From positions 1 to 26,230 of IMG/VR virus record IMGVR_UViG_3300028025_001283: a stretch of 26,230 bases of DNA. One strand, given 5' to 3'. The position numbers and the translations under genes were made by a program. Below the pieces are notes generated by a model, which had not been told where the DNA came from, did no database searches, and saw only the letters and a program-made list of their open reading frames with translations. Below, piece by piece: positions 20,029 to 26,230 of this stretch. The first letter of the stretch is position 1. Every line of letters begins with the position of its first letter. This DNA is from a virus.

Positions 20029-20038
20029 ATCGTACCCC

Positions 20039-20437
20039 TTAAATCTCGCAAATCCACTGTTTAGGCTTGAAGCCTAGCTTCTTAGCCCTACGTTGCCAAC
20101 CTTGTCGATGGCTGCTGAAAGTTACATATTTTGCATTAGCTTGACTTGCCAAGCCTTTTATGTATTTTAGCCCATCTTCAACCATTTGATAATCATTTTC
20201 TAACGTCCAAGCAGCCCAAACGTGTAGATGTAAACCAGATGGCTGCAATATGAAGAAGCCACCGAACCTCTGCTCCTTCAAAACTACCCATAGAAGTGAT
20301 CTATTGGAGATTAAATCTGCATAGACATCTTCTACTATCCAATCCTCTGGGCTATACCCTTTAATTTTGTCCAATGGTGCTTTAATTGATGCCCACCATT
20401 TCCTAATATCTGCTACTGGTATATGTCTAAATTCCAT
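20039..20437 (-). CDS. GNAT-fold protein of the virion module
   Basis: A 132-residue protein: RHIPVADIRKWWASIKAPLD, then EDWIVEDVYADLISNRSLLW, GLHLHVWAAWTLENDY and VTFSSHRQGWQRRAKKLGF. This matches a phage family with the GNAT acetyltransferase fold that is usual in the tail/internal-protein region (a position analogous to T7 gp13). The acetyl-CoA-binding loop (Q/RxxGxG/A) is not obvious, so catalysis is doubtful and a structural or assembly role is more likely. It begins right at the stop of the upstream gene. Confidence 0.78.
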   Translation of the reverse strand: MEFRHIPVADIRKWWASIKAPLDKIKGYSPEDWIVEDVYADLISNRSLLWVVLKEQRFGGFFILQPSGLHLHVWAAWTLENDYQMVEDGLKYIKGLASQANAKYVTFSSHRQGWQRRAKKLGFKPKQWICEI

Positions 20438-21234
20438 TAGCCCACCACAATGTATCCATAAGTTTTATCCGCAGTATTGTTTGCCCAGTGCGTAAGAATA
20501 GCACTTCCTTGCTGTTGTGAGGAAACATATACGTTAGATGTTGCTGATGGAGCTATATATTGCATTGTTACGATAACTGAAGGAATTACTGGTCTGTCTG
20601 GACTAGTTGTTGCTGCGTAACTTACTAAAGATACACTTGTATCCGAAACTAATCCTGCAACCTCAACATAATCTCCAGCTACTAACTCAACAAAAATATT
20701 AACTGTCCCAATAACATGGCTAGGATTGCCTGCGCCTTTTCGCACTGGCAAATCAAATCTTGATCCTGACCTAACTATATCAGTACCATTCTTTCTAAAC
20801 CATACATCAGCAAACTGCAAAGCACTACTATCACTAGCTAATTGAATAGAAAATTGCACGTTATAAGTGCCGCTATTTCTTACGTTTAGCCTACTGCTAT
20901 TCGATAAATATATACCGCTAGATAGCTCAGTTGTGTCGTATTCAATAACGCCAGGAGTCATTGCTAATGCAATTGTTTGACTTGTATTCCTGCTAAACGA
21001 ACCATAGGGAGCCGCATCAGCTTCAGCCGCATCTGATATAGGCGTAAAAAATATTAAACTTTGTTTACCTATACGGCTGTCGTATATAGTCGTTGTAGTC
21101 GCATTACCTGTAGCTAAAGTAACCGTACCAGTATTATTCGTCTTGCCGTCCATAACGCCACGAACAACCTCAGCAACCTGTCGCTGATCTCCACCAAAAG
21201 GAGGTAACGTCTGAAACTGGACTGTTCTCGTCAT
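20437..21234 (-). CDS. Tail structural protein with C1q/TNF-like jelly roll
   Basis: A 265-residue protein. The N-terminus (RQVAEVVRGVMDGKTNNTGT, VTLATGNATTTTIYDSRIGK) is a common phage module that ends near SLIFFTPISDAAEADA. The middle (NSGTYNVQFSIQLASDSSAL, then QFADVWFRKNGTDIV) is the strand pattern of C1q/TNF-like jelly rolls. The C-terminus LTHWANNTADKTYGYIVVG is a recognisable ending of this family. It is probably a tail knob or fibre component. Confidence 0.82.
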   Translation of the reverse strand: MTRTVQFQTLPPFGGDQRQVAEVVRGVMDGKTNNTGTVTLATGNATTTTIYDSRIGKQSLIFFTPISDAAEADAAPYGSFSRNTSQTIALAMTPGVIEYDTTELSSGIYLSNSSRLNVRNSGTYNVQFSIQLASDSSALQFADVWFRKNGTDIVRSGSRFDLPVRKGAGNPSHVIGTVNIFVELVAGDYVEVAGLVSDTSVSLVSYAATTSPDRPVIPSVIVTMQYIAPSATSNVYVSSQQQGSAILTHWANNTADKTYGYIVVG

Positions 21235-22652
21235 CGATTACCCTGACCGCTAACATCAACATCAACAGCTACAGCAGTTCTCCAGTTACCACTAGGACTA
21301 GTTTTAACCCTGTGATACCTACCAGCAGAACGTAGCCCACAGCGACCCTCAGAATCAGCTACAGAAGCATCTCCAAACGTAATGGCATCAGACAATAGCT
21401 CACGACTTGCGACCGCTACAGAGCCGCTACCAGCGTCCACAATCGGTCTGCCTAACGTAATGACTGAATGACCTATATCTATATCACCTGACGTTAAAGC
21501 AGCCTGTTTGTACTGACCGCTAAAGGTAACGATATTAGGGCCTCTCGTAGCTGACAACAGCAATAGACCACCAACCCACTGACGATCATCCAAAGAGATA
21601 CCTAGTGCGTCTATGCTTGTGCTAAATGCGTCCAAACCTTCTAGCGTTACCGATGGAGTCAAAGCAAACGATACGCTGTCAGCAGTAGTCTCTGCATACG
21701 ACCATTTGTTTAACGAAATGTTGTAAATCAACAATAAATTGTCACCATTCTGTGCAGGAAACAACCAAACAATCAGGCGTTTCTCTGTATCTATGGCTGA
21801 TGACATTCCTAACTTAATTGCTGTTAGGTTAGCGTTATCAAAGAACCAACGATCTATTTTTTCTGTACCAATTGGCTTAGTTGTTTGTCCATCGCACACG
21901 TAAAATCCATCATCCGCTAGGAAATACGTAAACCCTGCGTAATTTATGATTGATCCAGCAGAAATACAGCCCAAAGTACGTGAGATAGCATCAAACTGGA
22001 AGAAATACGGACTACCTGCATACGTCATACGATATACAGCACGTTCTAAAAATATAAGTCCAAACTCGCCACCAGACACACCTGTAATATCACCGCCATC
22101 TGGGATTACCTGAGAGTCAGATTGACTAGCAAGTCCAGGAGTCCAGTCTGTTTCATCGTTAATATCAGACCAGTAAACCTTATTTTCTTCACCAGTTACG
22201 TTAGCAGCGACTACAAAGTCCTTAACCACTGTCACATACTTAGCTTCAGGAGCAGCAGCAGCTAAATCTGTAGCGTAAGTAGATGAATTAAGCGTGTATT
22301 GCTGTAGTTTGCTATCACCGTTAGCCATAATCATCTTATCGCCATACTGAACAGCATCCCAATACTCAACAGTTCCGTAACCAGTAGTGGTTAGTGGAGC
22401 CATCGCACGAGTACCAGGGGTAAACTTGTACAGATTACTAGCAGAAGCACCAAATAATGAGACCACTCCGGCAGTTTTACCTGCAAAACAACTCAATAAA
22501 TCAGCGTTAGCATCATCAGAATATTCTTCTTCACTTAATATTGGAGCATAGCCGTTAGTAACTGGATAACAGTTAACCGCATCAGTTAAAGCACCTGTAA
22601 CTCCAGGCTGATCTGGTAGCCATTCACCGAATATTATGCGTTGTTTAGCCAT
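21231..22652 (-). CDS. Tail nozzle / hub beta-propeller protein (gpB-like)
   Basis: A 473-residue protein started at ATG 22650-22652 (MAKQRIIFGEWLPDQPG), which lies three bases after the upstream stop with AAGG nearby. The ATG 18 bases earlier is inside that gene. Repeated beta blades (KVYWSDINDETDWTPGLA, GEFGLIFLERAVYRMTYAGS, YFLADDGFYVCDGQTTKPIG, KIDRWFFDN) are typical of podovirus tail tubular/hub proteins that close the tail exit. The length is close to P22 gp10. It probably assembles as a hexameric nozzle below the gp11-like adaptor. Confidence 0.88.
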   Translation of the reverse strand: MAKQRIIFGEWLPDQPGVTGALTDAVNCYPVTNGYAPILSEEEYSDDANADLLSCFAGKTAGVVSLFGASASNLYKFTPGTRAMAPLTTTGYGTVEYWDAVQYGDKMIMANGDSKLQQYTLNSSTYATDLAAAAPEAKYVTVVKDFVVAANVTGEENKVYWSDINDETDWTPGLASQSDSQVIPDGGDITGVSGGEFGLIFLERAVYRMTYAGSPYFFQFDAISRTLGCISAGSIINYAGFTYFLADDGFYVCDGQTTKPIGTEKIDRWFFDNANLTAIKLGMSSAIDTEKRLIVWLFPAQNGDNLLLIYNISLNKWSYAETTADSVSFALTPSVTLEGLDAFSTSIDALGISLDDRQWVGGLLLLSATRGPNIVTFSGQYKQAALTSGDIDIGHSVITLGRPIVDAGSGSVAVASRELLSDAITFGDASVADSEGRCGLRSAGRYHRVKTSPSGNWRTAVAVDVDVSGQGNR

Positions 22653-22654
22653 CT

Positions 22655-23314
22655 TTATTGCCTTATCCAAGTATCAGATTGTGATGCAACTACTGTCCAT
22701 TCGTTATCACCAGTAGGAACAATAGTCCAAGTATTTGCTTGCTCTGTTACGTTATCCCACTCATCGCCAATTACACGACCATCAGCAGAAAAATCTGCAT
22801 TAGCCTGTATATCTGCAACACCATTCCATATCGCTATTACAAAGCACGATACGTCTGCTAAAGCCTCTATTGCAGCGTTACCACTATAATCAACCTCACT
22901 ACCTGCCGTTACGTCAGCAGTACCATCAATAGCCGCAGTACCTACCTGAATTCTGATTCCATCTGCCGTTACTACCGCCTCACAATCAATAGAGCCAGTA
23001 GAAAATACTACCTTTGAAGCCTGAGCTGTAACCGTTGCTGTGCCGTCTATAGCAGCCGTAGCATTGATTACTAAACCACCGTTAGCAGTAACCGTAGCAG
23101 TACCAATTATTGCGCCTGAAACACTGTAAATAATGCCACCAGCAGCACTTACGGTAGCCAGACAAGATATATCGCCAGTACCGAAATACAATATTCCACC
23201 GTTAGCCGTTACTGTCGCATAAGCGTCAATACTAGCTGACCCAGTAACAATACCTCCACCACCACTAGTTAGTGATGAGTACGGTTCCTGTGAGTAAGCA
23301 GAAAATCCAAACAT
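22655..23314 (-). CDS. Tail protein built of eight 20-residue repeats
   Basis: A 219-residue protein. MFGFSAYSQEPYSSLTSGGG is the typical short anchor of a phage tail family. Residues 27-186 are eight repeats of exactly 20 residues with the pattern [A/G]-x-I-x-x-x-A-x-[V/F]-[T/S]-A-x-G. The early units are very alike (AIDGTATVTA, AIIGTATVTANGG) and the late ones diverge. The C-terminus is Trp-rich (TWTIVPTGDNEWTVVASQSD, then TWIRQ). The regular beta repeats suggest a small beta-solenoid or ladder. It is likely to be a virion surface or fibre part. Confidence 0.85.
   Translation of the reverse strand: MFGFSAYSQEPYSSLTSGGGGIVTGSASIDAYATVTANGGILYFGTGDISCLATVSAAGGIIYSVSGAIIGTATVTANGGLVINATAAIDGTATVTAQASKVVFSTGSIDCEAVVTADGIRIQVGTAAIDGTADVTAGSEVDYSGNAAIEALADVSCFVIAIWNGVADIQANADFSADGRVIGDEWDNVTEQANTWTIVPTGDNEWTVVASQSDTWIRQ
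22757..23236 (-). repeat. Eight in-frame 60-bp repeats
   Basis: These bases code the eight 20-residue units of the gene at 22655-23314. The unit length never varies. Conserved sub-motifs such as GTTACTGC and ACGGTTAC recur at 60-base spacing, so copies could be gained or lost by slippage or recombination. Confidence 0.75.
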
Positions 23315-23815
23315 CTACAAAACCACCCATCTCGATCCGTTTGGAACCGTCACGCTAATGCCGTTGCTAATCGTAATAGGGCCTGTACTCATAGCAGAAT
23401 ACCCACTAGGAACAGAGTAACTTGTAGCTACGGTTAATTTATTAATTATGATGCCGTTATTCGCACCAAACTGATCTGCATAAGCAGTATTTAGCGAGTC
23501 CTCGTACACAGCCTTACCAGCAGGATACGTAGCAAATACGTCCTTGCTATTGCTTGCAAACGATATAGGAGAAGTAGTTCCAGAACTATTAGCCAGTACC
23601 GTATCACGAGATAACGTAGTACCTGATGACGTGTACGTGCCGATACCTACTTCCCATGTGCTAGCAGTGCTATCAACAATAGAATAGTAGGTAGTATTGC
23701 CGTTGCCAATTACAGAAAAAGACTGAAAACCAGAAGCAGCACCAGCGAGCGTTAGCGTACCAGTGCCAGCAGTGGTAGATGTTTCCTTGACACGATCCGC
23801 TACAACTAGTGCCAT
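23315..23815 (-). CDS. Tail structural protein with shared C-terminal tip
   Basis: A 166-residue protein. MALVVADRVKETSTTAGTGT, GFQSFSVIGNGNTTYYSIVD and TWEVGIGTYTSSGTTLSRDT are diagnostic of a widespread podovirus/siphovirus tail family of unknown exact role. KDVFATYPAGKAVYEDS ends the first domain. The last ~23 residues (STGPITISNGISVTVPNGSR, then WVVL) match the end of the fibre at 15091-15666 and look like an added tip. The next gene starts immediately after its stop. Confidence 0.85.
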   Translation of the reverse strand: MALVVADRVKETSTTAGTGTLTLAGAASGFQSFSVIGNGNTTYYSIVDSTASTWEVGIGTYTSSGTTLSRDTVLANSSGTTSPISFASNSKDVFATYPAGKAVYEDSLNTAYADQFGANNGIIINKLTVATSYSVPSGYSAMSTGPITISNGISVTVPNGSRWVVL

Positions 23816-23825
23816 TATTTGCCCC

Positions 23826-24212
23826 TTACGCCAGAGTTACGCTAAGACCGCCAATAGCTATCTTAAAGATATCTCCAGAAGAAATAGTTTTAGATGTGTC
23901 TAATGCTGTGTGATACAGCAAGTTGCCGCTAGTAGAAGCGTCAAGAATACCGATCCAACCAACTGTACCCCATGAACCAGAAGCCTGTGGGAACTCTACC
24001 GCAGCACTGTTCGTAGATACACCGTTACTAGGCGAACCCATCGTTACCGCAGTGCGAGCATAAGAACCACCAGATACTTCAGTGCCAGTATTGGCATCAG
24101 TAGGATCAGACGTATAAAGACCGATATAAACAGTAGAAGGACTTGTGTAGCTCGTGTTACGCAAGGTAGCGTTAATCAGAGCGTTTTCTAAATAGTTCGA
24201 CATTTCTGCCAT
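23826..24212 (-). CDS. Conserved phage tail/virion protein
   Basis: A 128-residue protein: MSNYLENALINATLRNTSYT, then PSTVYIGLYTSDPTDANTGT, SYARTAVTMGSPSNG and GTVGWIGILDASTSGNLLYH. This is a very common phage structural family, beta-rich, found near tail and head-completion genes; its exact role is not settled. An internal ATG four codons in (MSNYLE) is an alternative start, but the first has a GAGG ribosome site. Confidence 0.85.
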   Translation of the reverse strand: MAEMSNYLENALINATLRNTSYTSPSTVYIGLYTSDPTDANTGTEVSGGSYARTAVTMGSPSNGVSTNSAAVEFPQASGSWGTVGWIGILDASTSGNLLYHTALDTSKTISSGDIFKIAIGGLSVTLA

Positions 24213-24217
24213 GATTA

Positions 24218-24838
24218 TTACCTCACGTTATAGTTCATTGACATTGGCTGACCACTGTATTCACTACTCTGATCTGCCACCATTATTGATGATATTGCTC
24301 TATCGTACAAACTAGCCCAAGTCTGTAATCTTGCATCATTCATTAGATACGGTTCTGCCTCGCCTAAAGCAGCGTACAGCAACGCATCAGGATAATTATT
24401 CAAGAACACATTATTAGGGTTTGTATCGCTCATGAAATACGGCTGTGCGTAGTAGAGCATTTGAAGCTGATAAGTTGAATCAGGAACAGGAGACAATTGA
24501 ATCTCTGTGGCTAACACAGTATAGTCAGTAGGCTTACCTGATTCTGTAACCCTGTAAGAGTTATAGAACGAGTTAGGCGCACTATAAGCTAGTGTCGTTA
24601 TAGGATTAGTATTGACGTGAATATCACGCATCTCTAGGAAGTCAGTAGGTAATCCTACGGTAGAGTCACCACCAGTCGTAGATGCTACAGCTACAACCAA
24701 CATCTGACGAGTTCTTAATTCTCTACGCAGACGTAATTCAGCCAACTGGATAAACGTAGGAATCATAGCCGTTAAATCACTACGGGCTAAGTAACTAGCA
24801 ATCGTAGTCTTTAAGTCACTGTAGCTCGTAAACGCCAT
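24218..24838 (-). CDS. gp11-like head-tail adaptor (tail tubular protein A)
   Basis: A 206-residue protein close in size to T7 gp11 (196 residues). MAFTSYSDLKTTIASYLARS and TAMIPTFIQLAELRLRRELR, followed by LPTDFLEMRDIHVN and YALLYAALGEAEPYLMND-type helices, match the podovirus adaptor/gatekeeper family. It forms the ring between portal and nozzle. The nozzle gene lies four genes downstream. The assignment is firm as a family, from motif and position. Confidence 0.88.
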   Translation of the reverse strand: MAFTSYSDLKTTIASYLARSDLTAMIPTFIQLAELRLRRELRTRQMLVVAVASTTGGDSTVGLPTDFLEMRDIHVNTNPITTLAYSAPNSFYNSYRVTESGKPTDYTVLATEIQLSPVPDSTYQLQMLYYAQPYFMSDTNPNNVFLNNYPDALLYAALGEAEPYLMNDARLQTWASLYDRAISSIMVADQSSEYSGQPMSMNYNVR

Positions 24839-24839
24839 A

Positions 24840-25493
24840 TTATTCCTCTAGTTGCTCGAAATCGTCCCAACCGTACTCATACGTACCAATGTGTTTGATG
24901 TGCATAGACAGCTCGTGATCCACAAAAGTATCAAAGCCATTGTCACCAGCCTTAACGCAAAAGTGAACATCCTCACCGACTACACCAGTTGGCCCCCATC
25001 CTGCATCAAACCACGGCTGAGGAACCTTCTCAAACACTTCCCTACGAATCATTACCGCCCCAAAACCAACAGCAGTAATCTTCTCAATACCTTCCTTACC
25101 ACGAGAATCGACATTAGACCAATGATGGCGAATCCCTTTCTCATCCTCTGACTTAACTAACAGTTTAGCCGTTGGCATACATGGTTTACGTCTAGTGACA
25201 GCATTGACACCTACGATTCCAACCTCACGAGATAACATTATCGTTATCAAATCAGGAGGAAAACGCATATCGCTATCAATGTACAGAACAGCGTCACAGC
25301 CCTCTTTTAACGCTACCTGAGCTAACTTCTCACGCTGATCGAATATAAGCGTTCCAGGCATCGTATAGAGGCTTAGACCGCCCTTACCGTCTTTGCATCG
25401 AACAGACGCATCGTGTGCAGCCATCCTAGCAAAATCAAACGCAAAACCTGTATGTACTTCGTCTCTACATGGAATACAAACGCCAACTCTCAT
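24840..25493 (-). CDS. GT-A glycosyltransferase
   Basis: A 217-residue protein. MRVGVCIPCRDEVHTGFAFD starts a nucleotide-sugar-binding fold. LYIDSDMRFPPDL carries the metal-binding DxD (Asp73, Asp75). AVGFGAVMIRREVFEKV and GEDVHFCVKAGDNG, with Glu174 and Asp175 as probable catalytic pair, complete a family-2-like GT-A enzyme. There is no membrane segment, so it acts in the cytoplasm. Standing between capsid and adaptor genes, it may decorate a virion protein or modify host surface sugars; the substrate is unknown. It overlaps the upstream gene by ATGA. Confidence 0.87.
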   Translation of the reverse strand: MRVGVCIPCRDEVHTGFAFDFARMAAHDASVRCKDGKGGLSLYTMPGTLIFDQREKLAQVALKEGCDAVLYIDSDMRFPPDLITIMLSREVGIVGVNAVTRRKPCMPTAKLLVKSEDEKGIRHHWSNVDSRGKEGIEKITAVGFGAVMIRREVFEKVPQPWFDAGWGPTGVVGEDVHFCVKAGDNGFDTFVDHELSMHIKHIGTYEYGWDDFEQLEE

Positions 25494-25789
25494 ACTGTTC
25501 CTCGATATATCTTTAATGGTGCTTGTTCAGGATGGTTGAGCCACTTCTTAAAAGCTACCTCGTCCATTATCGCAAATCCACGCATGATTCCCATTTGATT
25601 TAGCTTATCAATAGCCGTAAAAGGTATTGAGCCTATTAAATGTAAATCTTCGGTTGCTCCTGTCCTAGCCTTGTCAACTTCCTGAAGCACTTTATTGCGC
25701 TCTAGGATGTCAGATATATCTTGATTAGTTTCGATGATAATGCCGCCATCACCGTCCGCATGAACCGTCTGAGTACGAAAGTTTTCCAT
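25490..25789 (-). CDS. Conserved protein next to the capsid gene
   Basis: A 99-residue protein: MENFRTQTVHADGDGGIIIE, then NQDISDILERNKVLQEVDKA and GFAIMDEVAFKKWLNHPEQA. Proteins ending in the FKKWLNxP pattern follow major capsid genes of the SU10/DUF5309 group in several phages. It could be a head-completion or capsid-associated protein, but I know no proven role. It starts five bases after GAGGG, only ten bases past the terminator, so some transcripts must read through or initiate nearby. Confidence 0.78.
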   Translation of the reverse strand: MENFRTQTVHADGDGGIIIETNQDISDILERNKVLQEVDKARTGATEDLHLIGSIPFTAIDKLNQMGIMRGFAIMDEVAFKKWLNHPEQAPLKIYRGTV

Positions 25790-25798
25790 TAATCCCTC

Positions 25799-25829
25799 AA
25801 AAAAGCCCCCTACCGTTAGGCAGAGGGCT
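25799..25829 (-). terminator. Strong intrinsic terminator after the capsid gene
   Basis: On the minus strand AGCCCTCTGCC (25819-25829) pairs along all 11 positions with GGTAGGGGGCT (25804-25814), two of them as G-U, around the loop TAAC, followed by TTTTTT (25799-25804). It lies eight bases after the capsid stop. It should end most capsid transcripts and lower expression of the genes downstream, a common way to keep capsid protein in excess. Confidence 0.88.
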
Positions 25830-25836
25830 AGTCAAA

Positions 25837-26230
25837 TTACAGCGAGAAGTCCAAGTCAGCAACGATACCGTGAGCTGCTTCGTTCTTAACTTCGAGAGTA
25901 ACTTCAGCAAGAATCTGAGTTTTCTCGGAGTCACCAGACTTAGCCAATTCATTAGTCATGAATGGACGCAAGTAAGCCATAGCTGCGTACTCAGGATCGA
26001 GAATTAACATATCACGTGTACGCATAAATCTGTCAGGGACAATTGACAACTGGCCAAAATCCGACTGATAAATATCGGCCGCGCCAATTATCACGCCAGC
26101 CTCAGGCTTAGTGATCTGATAGCGATTTACAGCGATACCTGCAAAGGTTGACATCTTCTGTTTACCAGCAGAACCAACGAATACAGCTTTAGGTGAACCG
26201 CCTTGATCGAAGATCGAAGCGATAACAGTT
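25837..26230 (-). CDS. Major capsid protein, SU10/DUF5309 type (C-terminal part)
   Basis: The frame is open to the right edge, so the N-terminus lies outside the window; an internal ATG at 26154 is not the start. Visible C-terminal residues include VFVGSAGKQKMSTFAGIAVN, then DIYQSDFGQLSIVPDRFMRT, RDMLILDPEYAAMAYLRPFM and LAEVTLEVKNEAAHGIVADL. The YQSDFG..IVPxRFMRTRDxLxLDPxYxAxAYLRP pattern is diagnostic of the DUF5309 (SU10 major capsid) HK97-fold family. It forms the shell of the head. A strong terminator follows eight bases after the stop. Confidence 0.9.
   Translation of the reverse strand, partial: TVIASIFDQGGSPKAVFVGSAGKQKMSTFAGIAVNRYQITKPEAGVIIGAADIYQSDFGQLSIVPDRFMRTRDMLILDPEYAAMAYLRPFMTNELAKSGDSEKTQILAEVTLEVKNEAAHGIVADLDFSL

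Noticed and set aside
26154-26230. Treating the ATG at 26154 as the start of a 105-residue protein.
   Set aside because: The frame is open upstream to the window edge with capsid-like residues (VFVGSAGKQK), so this is an internal Met of the major capsid protein.
1-26230. CRISPR array, tRNA gene, integrase or attachment site.
   Set aside because: No regularly spaced repeats, no tRNA consensus and no recombinase motifs were found in the window.

Overview
The window is part of a short-tailed (podovirus-like), probably temperate-type bacteriophage genome of moderate to low GC content. Genes are packed tightly, with ATGA or TAATG start/stop overlaps at most junctions. The gene set points to a phage of a Gram-negative proteobacterium: a DUF1376-type replication protein, an ERF annealing protein, a VRR-NUC-like nuclease, an SU10/DUF5309-type major capsid protein and a T7 gp11-like adaptor. 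Several small genes resemble families I associate with betaproteobacterial phages, so an AT-rich freshwater betaproteobacterium is my guess for the host, but this is inference only. No integrase, terminase, portal or DNA polymerase gene lies in the window, so both ends are cut from a larger genome.

Layout. (1) 1-170: the tail of a very acidic, aromatic small protein on the + strand. (2) 5368 down to 167, minus strand: the early/replication operon. It starts with a 35-residue membrane peptide and small proteins, then a winged-helix-like protein, a 200-bp gene-free stretch holding a candidate small RNA, the DUF1376 replication protein, a minimal CHC2 zinc-finger primase-like protein, a DnaB-like helicase, an invading HNH endonuclease gene, a VRR-NUC-like nuclease and two small conserved proteins. 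(3) 5369-5528: a divergent control region with a strong sigma70-type + strand promoter and three TTTCTAT repeats. (4) 5529-7851, + strand: small proteins, the ERF annealing protein, an SSB-like protein, a 176-bp structured leader, an HTH protein and two small proteins. (5) 26230 down to 7841, minus strand: the late operon. It runs from the major capsid protein (cut by the window edge) through a strong terminator, a glycosyltransferase, the gp11-like adaptor, tail nozzle, internal/ejection proteins, tail-fibre proteins with a second homing endonuclease, a lysis cassette (3TM holin, GH24 lysozyme, spanin-like protein) and a metallophosphoesterase.

How the parts fit. The two early operons diverge from 5369-5528. 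Together they supply helicase, primase-like, replication-initiator, annealing, ssDNA-binding and nuclease functions, which form a recombination-replication module. The late operon converges on the + strand operon at 7841-7851.

The most unusual element is the candidate ~110-nt RNA at 4073-4182 (minus). It has its own promoter, an intrinsic terminator, a three-way junction with an 18-position closing stem, and an exposed anti-Shine-Dalgarno-like linker. That linker is complementary to the loop of the RNA's own 5' hairpin and to the Shine-Dalgarno of the first gene of the same operon. The layout recalls the C4 antisense RNAs of P1/P7-type phages. A second structured RNA region precedes the HTH gene. 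Other items worth attention are the acidic protein at the left edge, a 27-residue tail-fibre N-terminus stranded beside a homing endonuclease gene, and an exact 8 x 20-residue repeat protein in the tail module.
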